Assembly (NCBI GenBank): GCA_003615045.1
Contig: ML014144.1
Span: forward strand, 84,088 to 148,087
Length of the DNA stretch: 64,000 nt
From: Caulochytrium protostelioides
Lineage: Eukaryota > Chytridiomycota > Caulochytriomycetes > Caulochytriales > Caulochytriaceae
Direction: 5' to 3'
Positions 55,789 through 64,000 of this stretch are shown one piece after another. The notes beneath the pieces are model-generated. The model saw only the letters and a program-made list of their open reading frames with translations. It searched no databases and was not told where the DNA came from. Made by a program: the position numbers and the translations under genes. Within the stretch, counting starts at the first letter, position 1. The number at the start of each line of letters is the position of its first letter.

Positions 55789-58700
55789 TCAAATGGCATC
55801 GAGCGGCAGCCGACTGGCCGACGGCACATAGTCCAGCGCCCACGGCGCCGACGCCGCCACCGCCGCCCAGTCGGTGTGCCGCGACTCGGAGGCGGTATGG
55901 AACCGGCGGTGCTGCGGGCCCAACGGCTCCGGCAGCCGATTCCAGTCAAACGCTGGGAACGGCACGCCCGTGCCGTCACCGTCGCCGTCGCCGTCGCGGG
56001 GGGCCCACGCCGACGGTCCGAAAGCCTCACTCTCGCCGGCCACGCCGCCCTCGCCCAACCACAGCATCTCGGGCGGCGGCGGCGGACCGCAGAGCCGCAT
56101 CTCGTAGCTTTCTGGCGCGCCGGACGCCGCCGCCGCCGCCACCGCCGACGGGGCGGCCGCCGCGGCCGCGGCCGCGGCGCTCCGCCCCGCCAGCCACGGC
56201 AGGAGCTGGCTGCCGCGACGCGACCGCGACCGCGACGACGCCGTGGAGGAGGACGCGGACGCGGGCGACGCGTCCGACGGCGGGAGCAGTCGCGTCTGCG
56301 AGTAGCGCAGGTCCGTGGCGCTAAAGAGGGCGCGGACGAGGTCGGGCAGCGGGAGCCGCGCCGTGCTTTCCTCGTGGGCGGCCGACCGCCACCACTGCGC
56401 CTGGCGAACGGCGACGTGGGCCGTCGTGCGAGCCGCGGCGCGTCCCGCCGTGGCGCGGGTGTGCCGCGCCGAGGCCGCCTCAGGCCGCTCCTGTTGGGGC
56501 CCTTCCCGCACCGGATCGAGCCACGACGACAGCGGCCACGGCGACCAGGCACGCCATGTCAGCAGGTCGCTGAGCTGCATCGACACGGCGCGCTGGCGCC
56601 GAGACGGCTCCCGTGGTGGCGGCGGCGGCGGCGACGGCGTCGGCGACGCCAGTGAGCTGGCCGGATCAAGAGGCGTGATCGGCAATCCATTGCCCCAGCA
56701 CGCCGCGACAACGGCCGGTGACCAGGCGCACAATGACGGGTCGCTTGGGGGGCGGGCGAGATCTGCGCCGTCGGTGCCGTTGCCGCTGCCTGTGCCGCAG
56801 GCGCCGCCGGTCGACGTGGTGGAGAGCCGTTTGCGCGCGGCGCGGCGCGCCCGTCGCGCCGCGGCGAAGTGGCTGCGCGCCACCGCCTGGTACGACGCCA
56901 GCTCATACATGTCCAGGGCGAACGCCGCGGCGGCGTTGGGCGCCGTGGCCGCGGCCGGGGTCAGTCCTGCTGATCCCGTGGCCGAGGGCAGCGCCGGCGG
57001 CCGTGCCGCCGTCAACGGCGCCGCGCCGTCCGCGACGGGCAGCAGCGGGTTCGGCACCACGACGGCTGGCGCCATCTCGTGGCCGCGACCGGCGTCCGCC
57101 AGCTGCTGCTGCATGCGGCGGGCGTGGCGCTGGCGCGCCTGCTGGCGCTTGGCGCGGCGCGCGCGCTCGTGCAGCGACGCGCTCTCGGCCGCGGCGATCA
57201 GCGCGTCGATGCGGGGCCCGGCGGGCGCGCGCGGACGCATATGCATCCGCCGCAACACCGAGTGCGGCACGTCGGGCGCGATGGGCGACGTCGTCGCATC
57301 CACTGCCCGCGTGACGACGGCCGCGGTGCCGGTCGCGGCGGCCCCGGCGGTCCCGGCGTCGACGTCGCCACGTGGCGGCGGCTGCAGCGGATCGGACTGC
57401 GACCGCGGCCGCGAATCGGCCTGCGCGAGCAGCCGCGCGCGATGGCCCGCGGCGACCTGCGTGCGGCGGAGCGTCAAGTCGCCGAGGGAGCCGTAGTCGA
57501 TGGCGGCGTTCGCGCGATCGATCCGGGCGTGAGCCGCAAGGGCGGCGAGGCCGCCGACCGATGCGGACGTCGGGATCGCGGGGTGGCGGCCCGCGCCGGC
57601 GTCTCGACCCGTCTGGGCCGCCGGGGCTGCGGCGGCGGCCGTGGCGGCGGCGGCAGCGAGGGCGTCCGCTTCGGCGGGGTGGATGCCCGTGTAAACGACG
57701 CTGCCGGATGGCTTGATGACGATGTGGAGGGGCGGCGGTGGAGATGTCAGCAGCGCCGGTGCTGCCGTGGACGACACGGAAGCGCGGTGGGTGGGTACGG
57801 CGCGGCGTGGGCGGCCCAGCGAGAACGCCAGGGCGTCGCTGGACGATGCGGTGAACTCGTTGAGCGCTGACATGGACGACGCAAGGGAGGTGCTCTTGCG
57901 AACTTTGGTGGAGACGCTCTTGATGAGGTGTGCGAGACTGCGGTTGTGGGCGTTTTGCGGCGACGCGGGCGCCGAAGCGTCAGTGGACGGCGCGGCCGAC
58001 CACTCGACGTTGCTTCGACGGCGGCTGGCGGGCGACCACGCCGATGGTGACGCGACGTCGTCGTCGTCGTCGTCGTCGTTGTGGCCGTCATGGTGGCTAT
58101 GGTCGTCTTCGCCACCCAATCGATCTGCGTCGCCGCTCGTATGCAAGGTGTCCGCCGACCCCAGGAGTGTCGACGACGGCACCTGAAGCGCTTGGAGCGA
58201 CGCGGCAAACCCGCTGCCCGGCGCCCAGATGCCGGGGTCCCGGTCGCGGCGGCGGATCTCGCCGCCGAGCTGCGTGTTGAGGGCGCGGCTCTTGCGCGCG
58301 ACGGCGCGGCGGACGTCGGCGGCGAGCGACGCGCTGATGGGGACCGGCAGCGAGAGCCGGTGCGCACGGCGTTTGATGGCCGCGATGGCCGGCGTCGACG
58401 CGGCCGTTCCGCTCGGCGCTGAACCGTCAACATCGGCCGCGGGGGCCTCAGCGTCGTCATGGTCGTCACGGTCGACGATACCGGGCGATTCGGTTCGCAG
58501 CCGGTATGCGGATTGGGTGGCGGCGGCCGAGCGGATGGAGCGCGTGCTGGTGGCGCGGCGCAGGGTGGCGGCCCAGCCGTCCTCGCGCGGCGCGTCGGTA
58601 TCGCCGCTTGGGTCGCAGTCGGCGGGCGCCGTCGGTATGGACGGGGTGCTTGCTGCCATTGAGCGGTTTGCGTGATCGCCGAGACGGTCGAGGCTGTCGT

Positions 58701-58845
58701 GGCTCGACGCGCCGTTGAGGGTCGAGAGCGAGGCGCTGAGATGGGCGAGAAGGCGATGGGATCGGCGGAGTGGCTTTGGGTCGGGGGTCGCGGGGGTGGC
58801 GTGGCCGGCCGCGGCCATGGCGCGCCGGGTCGGCTCGGCGGCCAT
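55789..58845 (-). CDS. orphan low-complexity protein, 1,018 residues
   Basis: No family recognised. The single open frame starts at ATG 58845. The content is more protein-like than its antisense: Ser/Thr-rich segments with basic residues suitable for phosphorylation (SSHDSLDRLGDH, RRATSTRSIRSA, LIKSVSTKVRKSTSLASSMS), an acidic HDDDDDDDV-type tract, a conserved-looking hydrophobic block LHIVIKPSGSVVYTGIHPAE, a coiled, Arg-rich stretch (HERARRAKRQQARQRHARRM) and a C-terminal part with Trp and aromatic residues (LLTWRAWSPWPLSSWLDP; FDWNRLPEPLGPQ). There is no membrane segment. The Ser-rich head and scattered short motifs suggest a disordered regulatory protein. Frame choice rests on length and residue pattern, so some doubt remains. 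Confidence 0.55.
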   Translation of the reverse strand: MAAEPTRRAMAAAGHATPATPDPKPLRRSHRLLAHLSASLSTLNGASSHDSLDRLGDHANRSMAASTPSIPTAPADCDPSGDTDAPREDGWAATLRRATSTRSIRSAAATQSAYRLRTESPGIVDRDDHDDAEAPAADVDGSAPSGTAASTPAIAAIKRRAHRLSLPVPISASLAADVRRAVARKSRALNTQLGGEIRRRDRDPGIWAPGSGFAASLQALQVPSSTLLGSADTLHTSGDADRLGGEDDHSHHDGHNDDDDDDDVASPSAWSPASRRRSNVEWSAAPSTDASAPASPQNAHNRSLAHLIKSVSTKVRKSTSLASSMSALNEFTASSSDALAFSLGRPRRAVPTHRASVSSTAAPALLTSPPPPLHIVIKPSGSVVYTGIHPAEADALAAAAATAAAAAPAAQTGRDAGAGRHPAIPTSASVGGLAALAAHARIDRANAAIDYGSLGDLTLRRTQVAAGHRARLLAQADSRPRSQSDPLQPPPRGDVDAGTAGAAATGTAAVVTRAVDATTSPIAPDVPHSVLRRMHMRPRAPAGPRIDALIAAAESASLHERARRAKRQQARQRHARRMQQQLADAGRGHEMAPAVVVPNPLLPVADGAAPLTAARPPALPSATGSAGLTPAAATAPNAAAAFALDMYELASYQAVARSHFAAARRARRAARKRLSTTSTGGACGTGSGNGTDGADLARPPSDPSLCAWSPAVVAACWGNGLPITPLDPASSLASPTPSPPPPPPREPSRRQRAVSMQLSDLLTWRAWSPWPLSSWLDPVREGPQQERPEAASARHTRATAGRAAARTTAHVAVRQAQWWRSAAHEESTARLPLPDLVRALFSATDLRYSQTRLLPPSDASPASASSSTASSRSRSRRGSQLLPWLAGRSAAAAAAAAAPSAVAAAAASGAPESYEMRLCGPPPPPEMLWLGEGGVAGESEAFGPSAWAPRDGDGDGDGTGVPFPAFDWNRLPEPLGPQHRRFHTASESRHTDWAAVAASAPWALDYVPSASRLPLDAI

Positions 58846-60075
58846 GATGCACCACGGCCAAAACGGCTTGACGCGTTAGTTCTGCGTTGAGTGATGCGTC
58901 ACAACAGATGGATGCTAGCTCCGATCAGATCAGGTCGATGGATCGGCTCAGAATGAAAAAATAGGTATAATTCGGAGGAATGGTGGGGGCCGCATGAGGT
59001 TTTTTTTTGTCACTATCGAGTTATGTTGACCATTCCCGAGAGCATTCATACTGGGGCCATGCATGGTGTTCCCAACCGCTTCCGCCGATCATCTGGAGGA
59101 TACATACGCTTATGGTCAGTCCACGGATGATGGCGCGATGGGCTGAGCCCCTCCTCATGAAGGCGCTCGCACTGGCGGCGGTGACGGGCATTGTCGTGGC
59201 GATCGCCTGGTCGACGAACCAATGCCGCCGAGACTGGCAACCGCCAGCTGCTCAGGTCTTTCTACTGCTTCTCCGACGCGTCCGTCGGTCGACGGTTAGA
59301 GAACGACGAGAAGCCGGTGAGCGCAGTCTGTTATGATGTTTGCGAAAGGGTCTCTTCGGCGATGACCCCGGGCCACAGATGCATGATCGTCGTGGCCTGT
59401 TCTTGGGCCCGGCTGCCTAGACCGCGACTCACGTGTCGCCGGCCGGGGTCGGAGTTTCCGCGGCATGGGCGGATAGCTATCGAGCATGACACGGAGCGCC
59501 GATCCGCCCGCCACGGAGGAGGGCGGGGGGCGGCAGATCTCGCCAATACAGATTGTTGGCGGAGTTGTCGCGACCGGGAATGAAGCCGCTGGCTTGAAAC
59601 CTTTCACCCCGCAGATCGGGCTGCTATATAGCGGGCCCAGCGTTTCATGGCACACGAGCAGCTCGAAGGGCGATAAAGGTCCACCAGGCCTTGACTCTCA
59701 ACTCTCTTTTTCTATCCTTCACTAGTACTACAGCAGTAGGAAAGCGGTTTGTTGCCACGCCGCCGTGTCGGAAATACGGCGGCACGACTGTCGCCGAGAA
59801 GGCCGCTCCGAGGGCGCAGCATGGGTTGCACCAACGCGGGGGCCCCTGACAACCCTGCCCAATAGACCTACCAGCCGGATTGCCTGGTCGGACGCCGCTT
59901 CTGGCCGGAAACCCTCCTGGGCTAGCGCCTTGATACCGATGCGATCGGCCGCGACCTTCCTCCCAGTGACACCGCCCCGCCGTCCTCCTTCCATCCCTGA
60001 TCCTGGGCCCGCACGAGATTTAATAGAACCGATAACGATGACATAATAAGAAATAAATGGAGGGAAACTGCGTAG

Positions 60076-60249
60076 CGCGCAACCACGTGGATCACGCATC
60101 CAAAGGATTTCCAGACGCTGAAGGGCATGATCGATGCCATGCAGGTCGAGACCCTCGATGCGATGAAGGGCTATGTCCTGCAGATCTACGCGCGGCTGTA
60201 CAACAAGGAAAGCACGGCGAGCCGTGCGTATCACGAAGGCGCTTCTCAA
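60076..60249 (+). pseudogene. isolated coding-like segment, family unknown
   Basis: After an in-frame TAG the plus strand reads RATTWITHPKDFQTLKGMID, then AMQVETLDAMKGYVLQIYAR and LYNKESTASRAYHEG. This is an amphipathic, low-Arg, low-Pro pattern quite unlike the spurious frames around it. Beyond it the frame dissolves into Arg/Pro-rich noise. It may be an exon, or a scrap of a gene left by rearrangement. No homologue is recognised. Confidence 0.3.
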
Positions 60250-60578
60250 TGCGGCCCGCGCTGCGTTTTCCTCGCCCCACCCCGTCAGCACCCGCGGCAT
60301 CGCTCGATCCAGTCTCGTCTGCCAGGACCCAGTCGCCGCCGTCGCCACCGCCCGCGGCCGTGCCGCGCTCGTCGCCGCCAATCGACGCGCCGCCATGCCG
60401 CTTCCGTCTCGCAGCGCGCGTCGCCGGCCGGGGCGCCGCTGGCCGGCGTGCCATCGGCCCGTGTGGCGCGCCTGCGCCCGGAGGCGCGAGCACCGGACCA
60501 GCACGCAGCCATCCATGGTTGTCGCTGAGGATGCTGATGACAGCATCCCATTGTGGCGCGGTCTGCAGAGGATGGAGA

Positions 60579-60603
60579 CGCATGCCCACGACGTGGGCAT
60601 GCG
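60579..60603. repeat. perfect inverted repeat, 11-bp arms, 3-bp loop
   Basis: CGCATGCCCAC, spacer GAC, then GTGGGCATGCG. A perfect 25-bp dyad in non-coding DNA about 540 bp upstream of the Cys-rich secreted protein gene. Confidence 0.9.
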
Positions 60604-60899
60604 TGCTGGAGATGCCATGCTATGATTACTGTTGTCGCGCGACCCTGCGGTCCCGGTGGCCACGCGAATTCTTTCTCGTCACGGGTCGTACGAGAGAAAC
60701 GGGCACTAGGAAGAAAAAAAACCAAACGGGGACCGTCAGCATTGCATGTCATGACTGTCTGCACGAATGCCGAGAAAAACAACATGGATGGCGCATAATG
60801 GCAACCGAGACAGATCGAGCTCTGAGATCGGATAAGCGAGAGAAAACAGGATACCGCGTCGCGAATCATCTTTCTGGATCGATTCTGGATCTCGAAATG

Positions 60900-60907
60900 A
60901 TATAAAG
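60900..60907 (+). promoter_or_regulatory. TATA-box-like element
   Basis: ATATAAAG, 236 bp upstream of the ATG of the secreted protein and correctly oriented. It is the best TATA match near a start in the window. Confidence 0.4.
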
Positions 60908-61142
60908 ACGCCAACACCAACGACATGATACGTTCGCGGTAGGAAATGCGGCGACGTCTGGGCTCAACATCACGTGTATGCGCCAAGACATCCGTCCCTC
61001 GTCAATCCCGATCGATCCGGCGCAACCAACCACCACTTTTACTCGCAGACATCCTTGCACGTTCTCACCAACGAGACCATCGCTCCAGAACCTCTCTTCG
61101 ACGCCCTTTCGATAGCTGTCGCGGACGCGGCGGTCGGACACC

Positions 61143-61943
61143 ATGCACCTCTACGCGCTCGCCGTGCTGGCCCTGACGGCCTCCGCCGTCTCTGCCCGGG
61201 AGGGGAGCCTCGAGCAGAACGGCATCTCCGGCGTCATCGAGAACAGCCTGCACGGAGCCGGGATCCGCCACACCGGGGGCGGCGTGGACGCGGCCCCTGG
61301 CGAGACGCAGACAGAGTTTGTCGGGCCCTGCATCGAGTATGCCCACGCGTGCCGCGCGGCCTTCGCGACCGCTGGCCCCAACGGCGGGCCCTTGCCGGAC
61401 ACCGAGCTGTCGATCTCGTGCTCGCCGCTGCCCGAGGCCTTTGCATATCCGCTGGTCGGCCTGTGCCGCCCGCGCCACGGCGAGGCCATCGAGGTCCCCG
61501 GCTACGTGGGCGCGCCCACGGCGCGCGCGCCGCCGTCGTCCGACAAGACGCAGTGCCAGGCCTTCTCGGCGCACTGCAGCGCGCTGGCGCACGCCGACGT
61601 CGACTGCGCCACGCCCGCCTACCTGTGCTCCCAGACGGTCGCCGACCAGCCCAGCTACGGCGTGTGCCTGTGCGACCGCCGATCAACGCTCTCGGGGCTC
61701 GTCTCGTTCCAGGGCTTCTCCTACCCGGGCCACGCCGCGTCGAAGCCGGGCGACGGCCATCTCGCGAAAGCGGCGGCGGCGACCGGCACCGCGAGCACCA
61801 CGACGGCCGCGCCGACGGCAACGGCGGCGCCCAAGCCGGCCTCGCGGGCCACGAGTGGCGCCGGCAGCTTGCGCGATCTCGCCTTCGCGAGCCTGATCGT
61901 GTCGCTGAAGATCGCCTGTGTCGGCGTGTTCCTGGTGCTTTAG
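61143..61943 (+). CDS. secreted Cys-rich protein, probably GPI-anchored
   Basis: 266 residues, family not recognised. The N-terminus is a classic signal peptide (MHLYALAVLALTASAVSA, cleavage likely after Ala18). The mature part has ten Cys in two similar modules, each opening with C-x6-C: CIEYAHAC with later Cys in SISCSPL and GLCRPR, then CQAFSAHC followed by DVDCATP, YLCSQT and GVCLCD. A Thr/Ala-rich stalk (TGTASTTTAAPTATAAP) leads to a C-terminal hydrophobic tail (LAFASLIVSLKIACVGVFLV) preceded by small residues (SGAGS), as in GPI-anchored wall or surface proteins. ATG at 61143 in a good context (caccATG) with a TATA-like box upstream. The tail contains one Lys, so a plain membrane span is an alternative. 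Confidence 0.75.
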   Translation: MHLYALAVLALTASAVSAREGSLEQNGISGVIENSLHGAGIRHTGGGVDAAPGETQTEFVGPCIEYAHACRAAFATAGPNGGPLPDTELSISCSPLPEAFAYPLVGLCRPRHGEAIEVPGYVGAPTARAPPSSDKTQCQAFSAHCSALAHADVDCATPAYLCSQTVADQPSYGVCLCDRRSTLSGLVSFQGFSYPGHAASKPGDGHLAKAAAATGTASTTTAAPTATAAPKPASRATSGAGSLRDLAFASLIVSLKIACVGVFLVL

Positions 61944-62124
61944 ACCGAACGCAGGCTCGCCTCGAAAGGGTTCACCAGACGGGTCCACTGGTGCGCAGGG
62001 CCGCACAAACGAGGCAACCCTCCATTCTTCCATCCCTTATCGCCCCATAGATCTTGAAGATGCAGTGCTTATCCAAGCTCGGTAGGGGACCAGCCAGGTA
62101 CCGATAGAAGCGGAAATCTGCCGT

Positions 62125-62560
62125 GGCGCGGCAGATGGTGCAGGATGCTCTTGCCTTTCAGCAGAATGGCGGACTTCGGCCGAAAAAGAACACGTTCGGT
62201 CTGCCTACACGACACAATCGGACACTTGGTACCGCCGTCTAAAAGAGCGGCTGCAGCAGCTGGCGGCGGTCGGCTCCCAAGGCACACCATTCGCCGCGCA
62301 CCAACAACTCCTGGAGGTGTGACTCGCCACGTACGAGCCGCTGTGGACCGAGTTTCTGAAGCCGTGCTCGGCACCTCAGCGCCTGCTGCTGTACACTGGC
62401 CAGCAGCGCGTGTTTCTCCAGTTTATGAGCCGTGTCGCCAAGGGAGCGGCCTCGGTGATGAGAAGCCGGTGGCCGCTGAAGAAGTCGTTGCCTATGGCGC
62501 GGCCAAGTTTGCCCCCGGCGACCAAGGCGAGATTGCCGTTCCAACGGCTCTAGCGTAACG
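62125..62560 (+). mobile_element. Fanzor/TnpB-type relic, copy C (middle portion)
   Basis: Decayed fragment of a Fanzor/TnpB-like gene. It reads WYRRLKERLQQL, LWTEFLKP, RLLLYTGQQRVFLQFMSRVA, and in another frame VVAYGAAKFAPGDQGEIAVP (about 62484-62550), with stops and a frame change between. The last string matches the strand-and-loop block around the RuvC core seen in TnpB/Fanzor (YGxxxF...G...VPT). The C-terminal RuvC-III part seen in copies A and B is missing. Confidence 0.55.
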
Positions 62561-62564
62561 GCTT

Positions 62565-63055
62565 TGCACTTTTGTCAGGACCAGATTCGTCTCTGCATGA
62601 ACCTGAGTCGTTCGGAACTCGTCGACTAGGATAGTGAAGAAGCGCTGGGCACACGCCTGTTACGCGCGAGCCGTTCGGACGGCGATCACGCCCTTGCCTC
62701 CGGGGGAAAACGTGGCTGCGTCATAGGCAACCAACACGAGTTTCTCCTCCGTCGCCGCCCCGTTCAGGAGGGCGGCAAACGTGCGCTGCTTGCCGCCGTA
62801 CAGCATGCTCAGCGCAGCTTGAGGTACTCCATCCAAAGCAGGTCATTCGGCTCCAGCCACTCATCTAGAGAGAGTAACGCTTATAGCGGAAAAACACACG
62901 GTCGGGCCCAACCGATTGCCGGTCGATTTGCGCGCCGCCGTCGAGAACAAAATCGCGTTTCTGTAACGACGCCCCCGTCGTGTTCGCCGACGACGGGCAG
63001 GTTCATCTTGAGGAAGGCCTCACGGACTACGGCAGGTAATGGTCGCCCTGCTGCA
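62565..63055 (-). mobile_element. Fanzor/TnpB-type relic, copy D (middle portion)
   Basis: Minus-strand fragment homologous to copy C. It reads VVREAFLKMNLPVV, LLWMEYLKLR, LSMLYGGKQRTFAALLNGAA, then LVLVAYDAATFSPGGKGVIA, then ACAQRFFTILVDEFRTTQVH. LYGGKQRTFAALLNGA parallels LYTGQQRVFLQFMSRVA of copy C, and YDAATFSPGGKGVIAV parallels YGAAKFAPGDQGEIAV. LVDEFRTT matches the TnpB/Fanzor segment just before the Zn ribbon. Stops and frame changes show it is inactive. It lies tail-to-tail with copy C. Confidence 0.6.
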
Positions 63056-63291
63056 GCCGTTCCAGCTGCGCTTACACCCCTACGCCAGATTGCTCGCCTG
63101 GCAGACCATCCATGTTCCGAGATGTATATCGCTTTTAGAGATCGCTTTTAGCGAAATACAGAAAGAAGCACGGATACAGATTCGTGTTTCAAAGAAGGAT
63201 CGGCAAAAATGTTGGTTTTGAAGTGTGAAAAGGTCATGGACAAGTTCCCAGCAGCTTCAGAATCTCAGGGCCGGCTCGTCAAGTGATAGCT

Positions 63292-64000
63292 CTATCCAGG
63301 ACCCCGCCCGAAAAGCCATTGGCGCTCGAGAGCCTGGCTCCAGGGCTGCTTTGCCGCGGAAGATCCAGCCTGGGCAGGGTCGCTCGTTCCGATTCTCGTC
63401 GTAGACAGGGCGCCAGCGTGTGGCCCCTCAAGAGAATGTGGCCTGATCGTCGCCTGGGAACTCTGCGATGGTGTCGTCAACTCGTTTCGAAACAGGTTGC
63501 GGAGATGAAACGGAAACGGAAAATCCAGTGGTCCTTTAACGTTTTCGATGGGAAACTTGTTGGGGCATTCATGCATCGATGTGATCTGAGACACTACCGT
63601 ATTGAATTCTTCGACCGCCGCACCATACCCACGAGCCTCATCAACAGAGGGGCCCAGGCTGCAATTTTCATCATCCAGGCGCTGTGATATCTCGAGGAGT
63701 CGCTTATAAGGCTGGTCCATACTTTTCATTGTGAGACATTGCTTCACAGAGGGTTTCAAGTGAGTGTGCGGAAGCCCAACGAACTTCAGCATCCACGTGA
63801 CGGATTGATCAGCAACCCCTATAAGATCTTCGAGACGAGAAAAAAGAACGGGATCGAGTTCGTCGACTTTCAGCGGCGACTCGGCGTTTTCCGGCTGCAG
63901 GATGCCAGAGATGAATTTGGCCCCCGAATCATACGGCGCCAGCGGTGTGACAAAGTCCAAAATTCTCTGTAAAAAGTCTTCTGGAACAATCGGTCCACCT
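63292..64000 (-). CDS. orphan protein, 5' end beyond the window, lower-GC coding
   Basis: Family not recognised. The frame is open from the right edge and has no ATG near it, so the N-terminus lies outside the window. About 235 residues are visible. The first 165 look like a real helical, charged protein (PEDFLQRILDFVTPLAPYDS; LFSRLEDLIGVADQSVTWML; KRLLEISQRLDDENC) with A/T-richer codon use, like the orphan at 20.6-22.5 kb. The last 60 residues turn GC-rich and low complexity (SLEGPHAGALS; KQPWSQALERQW), as if the frame runs on into unrelated DNA. Adjacent to Fanzor relic D. It could be an intact gene end or one truncated by insertion. Confidence 0.45.
   Translation of the reverse strand, partial: GGPIVPEDFLQRILDFVTPLAPYDSGAKFISGILQPENAESPLKVDELDPVLFSRLEDLIGVADQSVTWMLKFVGLPHTHLKPSVKQCLTMKSMDQPYKRLLEISQRLDDENCSLGPSVDEARGYGAAVEEFNTVVSQITSMHECPNKFPIENVKGPLDFPFPFHLRNLFRNELTTPSQSSQATIRPHSLEGPHAGALSTTRIGTSDPAQAGSSAAKQPWSQALERQWLFGRGPG

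Larger units (their letters stand above)
58846..61142. other. divergent intergenic region before the Cys-rich secreted protein
   Basis: About 2.3 kb. Possible pieces: a short frame at 59113-59336 with one membrane-like stretch (MKALALAAVTGIVVAIAWST) of doubtful status; a TATATAG at about 59632 followed by CT-rich sequence; an isolated helical coding-like segment (60076-60249); and a perfect hairpin (60579-60603). Otherwise no gene supported. Confidence 0.45.

Noticed and set aside
59113-59336. Short frame with one hydrophobic stretch, resembling a small mitochondrial membrane protein
   Set aside because: The similarity to small cytochrome-oxidase subunits did not hold beyond the hydrophobic segment, and the rest is Arg-rich.

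Overview
The window is 64 kb of very GC-rich nuclear DNA from a eukaryote. Its large genes are almost all single uninterrupted reading frames. The gene set is opisthokont: PP4 catalytic subunit, RCE1 prenyl protease, mevalonate kinase, a Gyp1/TBC1D22 RabGAP, RasGEF, RhoGEF, a Sec9/SNAP-25 SNARE and a three-KH poly(C)-binding-type protein. Several families that most Dikarya have lost are also present: FANCI, a cortactin N-terminal domain, a JTB-like protein and HEATR6. Fanzor/TnpB relics occur too. Together this points to an early-diverging, probably zoosporic, GC-rich fungus of chytrid grade; Caulochytrium is a guess from memory, not a demonstration. No prokaryotic operon logic, rRNA, CRISPR array or convincing tRNA was seen.

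Layout. 1-12.9 kb: GT31 glycosyltransferase (+), HEATR6-like (+), RCE1 (-) and a JTB-like gene (-) only 13 nt apart, PP4C (+), and a 98-residue cortactin-NTA-only protein (-). 12.9-16.1 kb: a long repeat-rich intergenic stretch. 16.1-20 kb: RasGEF with apparent tandem ubiquitin-like domains. 20.1-24.0 kb: an island of lower GC holding one orphan gene (637 aa), flanked by two inverted 3'-terminal Fanzor/TnpB relics. 24-31.3 kb: mevalonate kinase (-) and FANCI (+), divergent. 32.8-43.8 kb: a giant RhoGEF (+) convergent with a Gyp1-type RabGAP (-). 46-58.8 kb: a Thr/Pro-rich Cys-containing orphan (+), Sec9 (-), a KH protein (-) and a low-complexity orphan (-). 58.8-64 kb: a mostly gene-poor end with a secreted Cys-rich, probably GPI-anchored protein, two tail-to-tail Fanzor/TnpB relics, and a second lower-GC orphan gene running off the edge.

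Several genes touch small-GTPase biology: mevalonate kinase makes the prenyl precursor, RCE1 processes prenylated CAAX proteins, RasGEF and RhoGEF activate GTPases, the TBC protein inactivates Rabs, and Sec9 acts at membrane fusion. Whether this grouping is more than chance cannot be told from one window. The most unusual items are the Fanzor-flanked low-GC island, the minimal cortactin, and the JTB-RCE1 tandem with almost no intergenic DNA.

Starts were chosen at the first in-frame ATG that fits the domain layout. Several longer open frames extend upstream only through GTG or TTG and were trimmed.
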